From assembly GCA_943735955.1 (NCBI GenBank), contig OX030964.1:4627099-4691098 (forward strand): a stretch of DNA of 64,000 nucleotides, given 5' to 3'. Position 1 is the stretch's first letter. Every line of letters begins with the position of its first letter. The notes beneath the pieces are model-generated. The model was not told the origin of the DNA, made no database searches, and worked only from the letters and a program-made list of their open reading frames with translations. The DNA is from Piscicola geometra (Eukaryota; Annelida; Clitellata; Hirudinida; Piscicolidae). This document shows, piece after piece, positions 49,679 through 64,000 of this stretch. The translations under genes and the position numbers were made by a program.

Positions 49679-50105
49679 TTGACTAGATTTAAACATCTAA
49701 ACGATTCTTTTCTAAAATTTAACCCTTTCTCTTATTCATCTTCGTGTATAAATACAATACCAGCAAAAGGGGTCGATTCAAATTTCAGAACTATTAATGA
49801 TATTATTCAAATTTTGTTAAATAAATAAATTTAAAAAGATAAAAAATGAATTTATAATTGAATTTGAAGTCATCGATTAAAAATTTTGACCTTTTTATGA
49901 AACTTTTGGTGTGACACATTCGATTACATCTTCAAATAAATCATTTTTTTCGCACAATACCAAGTTTCTAAATTGTGTATCTTTAAATATTATTTTCTTT
50001 TTGGAAATGAAATAAAAGCTGCGTCTTATACTTGGTGTTTTACGAAAAATACAACATCAATAGAGTACTAAAGCGGAAATATTTCCATTTTAGTCAACTT
50101 CAACT

Positions 50106-53099
50106 TCATGCGTTCATGAAGGGTTCTTGTTTGGCGACCTCATCCCTGTCGAGCACTTGGTATCTGTCTTCATCGCATGCCGAATAATCCATTCTGCCTG
50201 CATGCACTTGCTCTGCTTGCTGCAAGGGCAACATGGCGAGTTGTTGCTGGTGCTGGTAAAGAGGCATGTTGTTGTTGCAGTTGATGATGTTGCTCTTTAT
50301 CTCTTTCTTGCTGAAACTTCAATGCAAAAAACTTGAATATTGAGTGAATTTAAAGAAGTTAAATTGACAAATACCTTTTGAGACAAATGGCTCCCAAACA
50401 CAAGATCAACAAGCAGACAACAACTCCAAAGCCGCCAATGCAGACGATTATCGTGGCTGAAAGTTTAAAAAAAATAATTTAGTTTAAGAAAAGGTAATAT
50501 GCATAGTTTAAACAAACTTTGATATTTCTTGGTCAAACTTTCTTCCTTATCAAAAGGATTATTTTCTTCAAACGAATTTTCTTCTGGAATGAACTCTGGG
50601 GAAAAAGGACCAAATTATACAATTTAGTAAGTATAATGACCACCTAATGGAGCCAACCTGCTTTTCCTTTAGAATGGTTGGAACAGCTTCCAATAACTCC
50701 ACTCCACTTGCGACTTTCGCATCTCAGATACCACTTTTCCTTGGTCGAGTAACAGCCGATCACTAAGTCGTCGTTGTTTCGCTTCATCCACATGTCTTCG
50801 TGAGGAATTATGTCCGAGCATCCGTCAGCTGAAATATTTTAGAGTTTTGGTCCACTTTAAATGTTAATAAAGACAATAAATTATTCATTTTATTAAATAA
50901 AAGATAGATATTTGCATAAAAAAGTCCTATTACCTTCCACTCCGATGAGGATGCCTTGAGGACCTCGTCCTTGGGAGAAGTAAAGATTCAGACGATTCTC
51001 ATTGGTCTCGAAGACTGCACTCATGGAGACGAGGTTCCTGCCATCGCTCCAGCTCTGCACCTTGAAGGCTCTGCTGCAGACAGTGGCGTTCGAGAAGGAG
51101 TCCTGCCCTCCAAATGCGTAGCCCAGTTCGTCTGAGCAGGCTGCCTTCAAGGGAGCATCTTTGTCACCTTCGGGATGATCGAGTCTCTTCATACTCAACC
51201 TTATCTTCTGTCCCTTCAGCGTTTCGATCAACAATGGCCTGTCTTTGGTGAAGCATTCTTTCTTGGTAAACGATTCTGACTTCCCTTCGTTAGTGGAACC
51301 AGGATTCAAATACACTGCCTTGTCGTTTGCCACTAGCCTGCAGCTTCCATCATCCTTGAGCACTTTTACAAATCAAAGTTTTATTTTTTCAATTTTAATT
51401 ATAGTTGTTTTCTATTTCATTAATTTGCGCTTCAATATGGAAAATACTTAACTCCGAATCAATAATCAGTTAAGTACATTTTGGTATTTCACTTACTTTT
51501 GATGCAAGAATAATCTACTTCAAGATGTTTGTTCATTCCTAGTTTACAAAATTTTTCTTTTTTGTTTTCCAAGTCTACGACTTTCGTTTCGCATTGAGGC
51601 TTGAGCTTGCATTTTTCATTAACTGTCCCAAAAACGTCTTTAAAGCAGCCCAAATACTTTAAATCATTTTTCTGAAAAGCTGATTCTTCGATTTCATTTT
51701 CAGAAATACATCTTTAAAATTAACGAAATCGATGAAAGTACTATTAAAGGTAATTTGTTTATAAATTATTTTAATTTATATTTATTTATAAAAATATTTA
51801 AGTTTAATCAAATTTTATGAAACTCATAATAATTGACATTTTATACATTTTTTGCTTAAGTGGTCTTTAGCTAGCAACAACAATGGATGCCAAATAAAAC
51901 TCTGGGTACTAGTTTACAATGCCCGAAGAGAAGCATTAATGAGAATTTTATGTTAAATACTTGTCAAAAATTAATAAGTTCGGTAAAACCACAACTCTTT
52001 AAAAAAAAGTTTTAACAAAATATTATAAGAAATCAAGGTAAAAATACTGACTTTCCCACTCTCATCCTCCCATATTTGGCCACATTCACCACAACCACTT
52101 CGTTGTTCGAACAACTAGCCTTAAAAGTCTCAGAATTACAAAATTCTTCGATTCGATCTAACAAAGGTAATTTATAGTCTTTGTCTAAAATCTTTTAATA
52201 AATTTATTTTCACAAATGAAGTCTGAGAGTTTTCTAAATAAATAACGACCTACCACTCTTTCCAAGATGTATTAAAATGATACACAAAACAAAAAACAAA
52301 ATTAATATTTCTTTAAAAAACATTTGACAAGCGTGAATTAACACTACAAATTTATTATAAAAATTAATAAAATTAATTTTCGGATTTCGTTTATATATAC
52401 AAATCAAACACAAGGGGTCGTTTCAAAATGGAAAACTAGCTAGAAAATCTTTAAAAATGTCTTTAACAATTTTTTAGTGAGATATTAAAAACCAAAATCA
52501 ATTTTAAGAGTTAAAAATAAAAGATTAAGAAAATTTTTTCTTAGGTTAAATTCCACTGTTGCTTGTAGATGTTTGTTCGACGAAATTGGCTACTATTTTA
52601 GACTTTTATAAATATATTTTATAAATTTAATTTTTTTAATATATTATAAATTTATTTTTTTTACATATTTTGTAAATTTAATTTTTTTAAGTATTTTTTA
52701 AGTTTTGTTTTTTAAAGTATTTTTTAAATTTAATTTTTAAAGTATTTAGTAAATGTAATTTTTTTTATCATATTTATATATTTAACTGAACATAATATCT
52801 GTAGATCACTCACTTGCCCACTCTCATCCTCCCATACTTGGCCGCATTCACCACAACCACTTCGTTGTTCGAGCAACTAGCCTTGAATGTCTCAGAGATA
52901 CAAAACTCTTCTGTTCGATCTAACAGAGAAAAATGTTATTGTTTTTTATTCATTAAACGCTTGAAGAAAAACAAGTTTAAATTATTTGAAACGAATTCAC
53001 AAGAGCTTTCCAATTATAAAAGGGCTTACCACTCTTTCCATGTCGTATCAAAAAGAAACAAAAACCACAAAAAACATTTATTTTAAACATAAAATACAT
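50106..53099 (-). CDS. Array unit 9: SUEL lectin-CUB-sushi-like membrane receptor, intact
   Basis: Exons: B1 53099-53030, B2 52919-52814, A1 52323-52254, A2 52157-52052, E3 51711-51497, E4 51362-50934, E5 50828-50658, E6 50595-50518, E7 50456-50375, E8 50310-50106. The tail exon has ATA for ATG at 50297-50299 (Met to Ile after KKE), otherwise the tail is unchanged. E3 (EESAFQKNDLKYLGCF) and the following intron are most like unit 1, while the B side resembles units 4 and 10. This mosaic suggests recombination between units. E4 has GGQDS where most units have GGHDS. The A2 donor is GTCAGT, as in unit 1, instead of GTGAGT. Confidence 0.88.
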
Positions 53100-53529
53100 T
53101 TGACTAGATTTAAACATCTTAACGATTCTATTCTGAAATTTAATGCATTCACTTATTCATCTTCGTGTATAAATACAATACCAGCAAAAGGGGTCGATTC
53201 AAATTTCAGAACTATTAATGAAATTATTCAATTTTTGTTAAATAAAAAAATTAAAACAGATAAAAACTGAATTCATAATTGAACTTAAAGTCATCGATTA
53301 AAACATTTCACATTTTTATGAAACTTTTGGTGTGGCACATTTGATAACATTTTCAAATGATTCATTTTTTTCGCAAAATACCAAGTTTCTAAATTGTTTA
53401 TCTTATTTTTTTTGGACAATAAAATAAAAGCTGCGTCTTATACATGGTGTTTTACGAAAAATACAACATCAATAGAGTACTAAAGCGGAAATATTTTCAT
53501 TTTAGTCAACTTCAACTCCAATGCATCCT

Positions 53530-56500
53530 TCATGCGTTCATGAAGGGTTCTTGTTTGGCGACCTCATCCCTGTCGAGCACTTGGTATCTGTCTTCATCGC
53601 ATGCCGAATAATCCATTCTGCCTGCATGCACTTGCTCTGCTTGCTGCAAGGGCAACATGGCGAGTTGTTGCTGGTGCTGGTAAAGAGGCATGTTGTTGTT
53701 GCAGTTGATGATGTTGCTCTTCATCTCTTTCTTGCTGAAACTTCAATGCAAAAAACTTGAATATTGAGTGAATTTAAAGAAGTTAAATTGACAAATACCT
53801 TTTGAGACAAATGGCTCCCAAACACAAGATCAACAAGCAGACAACAACTCCAAAACCGCCAATGCAGACGATTATCGTGGCTGAAAATTAAAAAAAAAGA
53901 ATTTAGTTTAAGAAAAGGTAATAAGCATAGTTTAAACAAACTTTGATATTTCTTGGTCAAACTTTCTTCCTTATCAAAAGGATTATTTTCTTCAAACGAA
54001 TTTTCTTCTCGAAGGAACTCTGGGAAAAAAAGAGCAAATTATACAACTAAGAAAATATAATGACCACCTAATAGAACCAACCTGCTTTTCCTTTAGAATG
54101 GTTGGAACAGCTTCCAATAACTCCACTCCACTTGCGGCTTTCGCATCTCAGATACCACTTTTCCTTGGTCGAGTAACAGCCGATCACTAAGTCGTCGTTG
54201 TTTCGCTTCATCCACATGTCTTCGTGAGGAATTATGTCCGAGCATCCGTCAGCTGAAATATTTTAGAGTTTTAATACAACTAAAAGATTAAAAGTTTATC
54301 ACTTTATTAAATAAATTATAATTATTTGCATAAAAAAGTCCTATTACCTTCTACTCCGATGAGGATGCCTTGAGGACCTCGTCCATGGGAGAAGTAAAGA
54401 TTCAGACGATTCTCATTGGTCTCGAAGACTGCACTCATGGAGACGAGGTTCCTCCCATCGCTCCAGCTCTGCACCTTGAAGGCTCTGCTGCAGACAGTGG
54501 CGTTCGAGACGGAGTCATGTCCTCCAAATGCGTAGCCCAGTTCGTCTGAGCAGGCTGCCTTCAAGGTAGCATCTTTGTCGCCTTCGGGATGATCGAGTTT
54601 CTTCATACTCAACCTTATCTTCTGTCCCTTCAGCGTTTCGATCAACAATGGCCTGTTTTTGGTGAAACATTCTCTCTTGGGAAACGATTCTGACTTTTCT
54701 TCGTTAGTGGAACCAGGATTCAAATACACCGCCTGGTCGTTTGCCACTAGCCTGCAGCTTCCGTCATCCTTGAACACTTTCTGAAATCAAATTTAGTTGT
54801 ATGAATTGGAAACTAGATTTTTCAAAAGTTGACATTTTCAATGCATTTTGGAAAAGACATTGAATAAAAATCAGTAAAATAAGTTCATAAATTTTGTTTA
54901 ACATTTAAAAATATAAATTGCAAATTTAGAATGCACAAAGGCACGCAAATGTTGTTTTTTCACTTACTTTTGATGCAAGAATAGTTTACTTCTAGATGTT
55001 GTTTCATTCCTAGTTTACAGAAATTGTCATGTTTGCTCTCCAAGTCTACGACTTTCATTTCGCAATGAGGCTTGAGCTTGCATTTTTCATTAATTGTCTC
55101 AAAAACGTCTTCAAAGCAGCCCAAATACTTTACATCGTTTTTCTGAGAAACGTTTTCTTCGAATTCAGCTTCAGAAATACATCTTTTAACAAATAAAAAA
55201 AGATAAAAATTCAAATATAATTCTATACTATTTAGGTAAATCAATTTAAACCTATTTATTGTTCATTTAAATATTATTTATTAATTTCTAATATTTTATT
55301 CTCTAATGGTTTCAAAATCAAGGGTGGTCCACTCAAACAGGGACCTTATAATATCGATAAGTGAGCATTTTAGGTTAAGTGAGTTTTTTTGTTTATAAAT
55401 ACTCTCTCTATAGTCAATAAACCCGGTTAAAATGTAACTATAAAAGTTTAATTAAAAAAATTATTCAAATTAAACACACTCACTTCCCCACTCTCATCCT
55501 CCCATACCTGGCCACATTCACCACAACCACTTCGTTGTTCGAACAACTAGCCTTAAAAGTCTCAGAGTTACAAAATTCTTCAATTCGATCTAACAAAGGT
55601 AATTTATAGTTTTTGTCTGAAATCTTTTAATAAATTTATTTTCACAAATGAAGTCTGAGAGTTTTTTAAATAAATAACGACCTACCACTCTTTCCAAGAT
55701 GTATCAAAGTGATACACAAAACAAAGAACAAAAATAATATTTCTTTAAAAAACATTTGACAAGCGTGAATTATCAGTATAAACTTATTATAAAAATTAAT
55801 ACAGTAAACTTTCGGATTTCCTTTATATATACAAATCAAACACAAGGGGTCGTTTCTAAATGGAAAACTAGTTAGAAAATTTTTAAAAATGTCTTTAACA
55901 ATTTTTTTGTGAGATATTAAAAACCAAAATCAATTTTAAGAGTAAAAAATAAAAGATTAAGAAAATTTTTTCCTAGGTTAAATTCCACTGTTGCTTGTAG
56001 ATGTTTATTCGACGAAATTGGTGACTATTTTAGACCTTTATAAATATATTTTGTTAATTTAATTTTTTTATATATTTTATAAATTTAATTTTTTTAATTA
56101 TTTTGCGAATTTCATTTTTTATAGTATTTTTTAAATTTAATTTTTTAAAGTGTTTTGTAAATTTAATTTTTTAAAGTATTTTGTAAATTTAATTTTTTAA
56201 AGTATTTTGTAAATTTAATTTTTAAAAGTATTTTGTAAATTTAATTTTTTAAAGTATTTTTAAGTTTTGTTTTTTAAAGTATTTTTTAAATTTAATTTTT
56301 AAAGTATTTAGTAAATTTAATTTTTTAAATAATATTTATATATTTAACTGAACATATTATTTGTAGATCACTCACTTGCCCACTCTCATCCTCCCATACT
56401 TGGCCGCATTCACCACAACCACTTCGTTGTTCGAGCAACTAGCCTTGAATGTCTCAGAGATACAAAACTCTTCTGTTCGATCTAACAGAAAAAAGTTATA

Positions 56501-56659
56501 ATTTTATATTCATTAAACGCTTGAAGAAAAACATGTTTAAAACATTTGAAACGAATTCACAAGAGCTTTCCAATTATAAAACGACTTACCACTCTTTACA
56601 TGTTGTATCGAAAAGAAACAAAAACCACAAAAAACATTTATTTTGAGTAAAAAATACAT
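53530..56659 (-). CDS. Array unit 10: SUEL lectin-CUB-sushi-like membrane receptor, intact
   Basis: Exons: B1 56659-56590, B2 56481-56376, A1 55755-55686, A2 55589-55484, E3 55182-54968, E4 54776-54348, E5 54252-54082, E6 54019-53942, E7 53880-53799, E8 53734-53530. E3 and its flanking introns are nearly identical to unit 4. E6 differs from the others in its first residues (EFLREEN instead of EFIPEEN). B1 has HVKS where others have HGKS. E4 carries the KKLDHPEGDKDATLK variant also seen in unit 4. Confidence 0.88.
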
Positions 56660-57098
56660 TTGACTAGATTTAAACATCTTAAAAATTCTTTTCTGGAATT
56701 TAACCCTTTCTCTTATTCATCTTCGTGTATAAATACAATACCAGCAAAAGGGGTCGATTCAAATTTCAGAACTATTAATGATAGTATTCAATTTTTGTTA
56801 AATTAATAAATTTAAAAAGATAAAAACTGAATTTATAATTGGATTTGAAGTCATCGATTAAAAATTTTCACCTTTTTATGAAACTTTTGGTGTGACACAT
56901 TTGATTACATTTTCAAATAAATCATTTTTTTCGCACAATAAAAAGTTTCTAAATTGTGTATCTTTAAATATTATTTTCTTTTTGGAAATGAAATAAAAGC
57001 TGCGTCTTATACATGGTGTTTTACGAAAAATACAACATCAATAGAGTACTAAAGCGGAAATATTTTCATTTTAGTCAACTGCAACTCCAACGTATTCT

Positions 57099-61425
<4,327 letters not shown>

Positions 61426-61599
61426 TTGACTTGATTATAAATCCAAAAACTATCGTTATTGAAAATGAAAGTCTTCACTTATTCATCTTTGTGTTTAAAT
61501 ACGCATACCAGCAGAGGGGTCGGTTCAAATTTGTAAATCTTAAGCATTTTTTATATATACACTATGAATTATGAAATTCATATTTCAAAGTCATTCTTC

Positions 61600-61719
<120 letters not shown>

Positions 61720-62067
61720 TCATTTGCATTATGGATACGTTAAAAGAAAATTTCAAATAACATTATTGAATTTTAAGTAAGTTTTAAATTGTGGCATTCT
61801 ATGACTATGATACCATAAAATTAAATTTTAATTAAAACAATATGTAAAAATCATCCGATAAAGACGATAAGGTTAAGAAACATGTTTAAACATTGTCATA
61901 GTTTGAACACATAAAGAATTTAATTTATGAAGATTTAATAATTATACATTCCTTAAATACTGACAGCGCCTTATACATGGTGATTCACCGTATCTGAAAA
62001 ACAACATCAATAGGGTACTAAAGCAGAGGCATTTGTATTTTAGTCAACTTCAACTTCAATGCATCCT

Positions 62068-64000
<1,933 letters not shown>

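Larger units (their letters stand above)
45062..50103. repeat. 5,042-bp tandem duplication, copy 2
   Basis: Second copy of 40020-45061, carrying relic unit 7 and intact unit 8. The junction lies in the near-invariant last exon, which is where unequal crossing-over between neighbouring units would be expected. An assembly duplication is the alternative. Confidence 0.93.

Overview
The window is AT-rich, intron-rich animal DNA. GT-AG introns interrupt every gene, and there is a tRNA-Arg(TCT) with an intron, a cyclin D, a UBX-domain protein, a tRNA-derived SINE, a hAT transposon and heavy microsatellite and minisatellite content. It looks like an invertebrate, perhaps a spiralian such as an annelid or leech. 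That taxonomic guess is weak and rests on overall texture, not on a diagnostic sequence.

Layout. 170-2347 (+): the 3' part of a UAS/UIM/UBX protein (UBXN7-like). 2769-2857 (+): tRNA-Arg with a 16-nt intron. 2858-8770: repeat-rich DNA with no gene that I can support. 8884-19598 (-): a complete cyclin D gene in six exons, 390 residues, spread by simple-repeat-filled introns; a candidate TATA box lies near 20115. 19599-26571: intergenic and repeat-rich.

26572-64000 (-): the main feature, a head-to-tail array of 12 related genes (numbered here from low to high coordinate, all on the minus strand, unit 12 cut by the window end). A full unit encodes a 451-residue type I membrane protein: signal peptide, SUEL/rhamnose-binding-type lectin domain split over two exons, CUB-like domain, short sushi-like domain, stalk, one transmembrane helix and a nearly invariant 68-residue tail carrying a YQVL motif. 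Exon lengths (70+106+215+429+171+78+82+205 nt) sum to exactly 452 codons including the stop, and all splice phases agree. Each full unit has two alternative 5' cassettes, an outer one (B) and an inner one (A). Each has its own TATA box, a shared upstream GGGGTCG-containing element, a signal-peptide exon and a lectin N-half exon. The splice phases forbid joining B exon 2 to A exon 2 in frame, so the cassettes should act as alternative promoters feeding one common body. About 20 such promoters lie in 37 kb.

The array is evolving fast. Units 4, 6, 8, 9 and 10 look intact. Unit 1 has a damaged B acceptor. Unit 2 has a frameshift, unit 3 two nonsense codons, and unit 11 a stop in the A signal peptide. 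Units 5 and 7 are internally deleted relics. A 5,042-bp block (one relic plus one intact gene) is present twice in tandem, identical in every stretch compared by eye. A 1,325-bp hAT element with a perfect 8-bp target duplication sits in an intron of unit 11. I do not recognise this receptor family by name; a role in recognition (immune or allorecognition) is only an inference from architecture and copy number.
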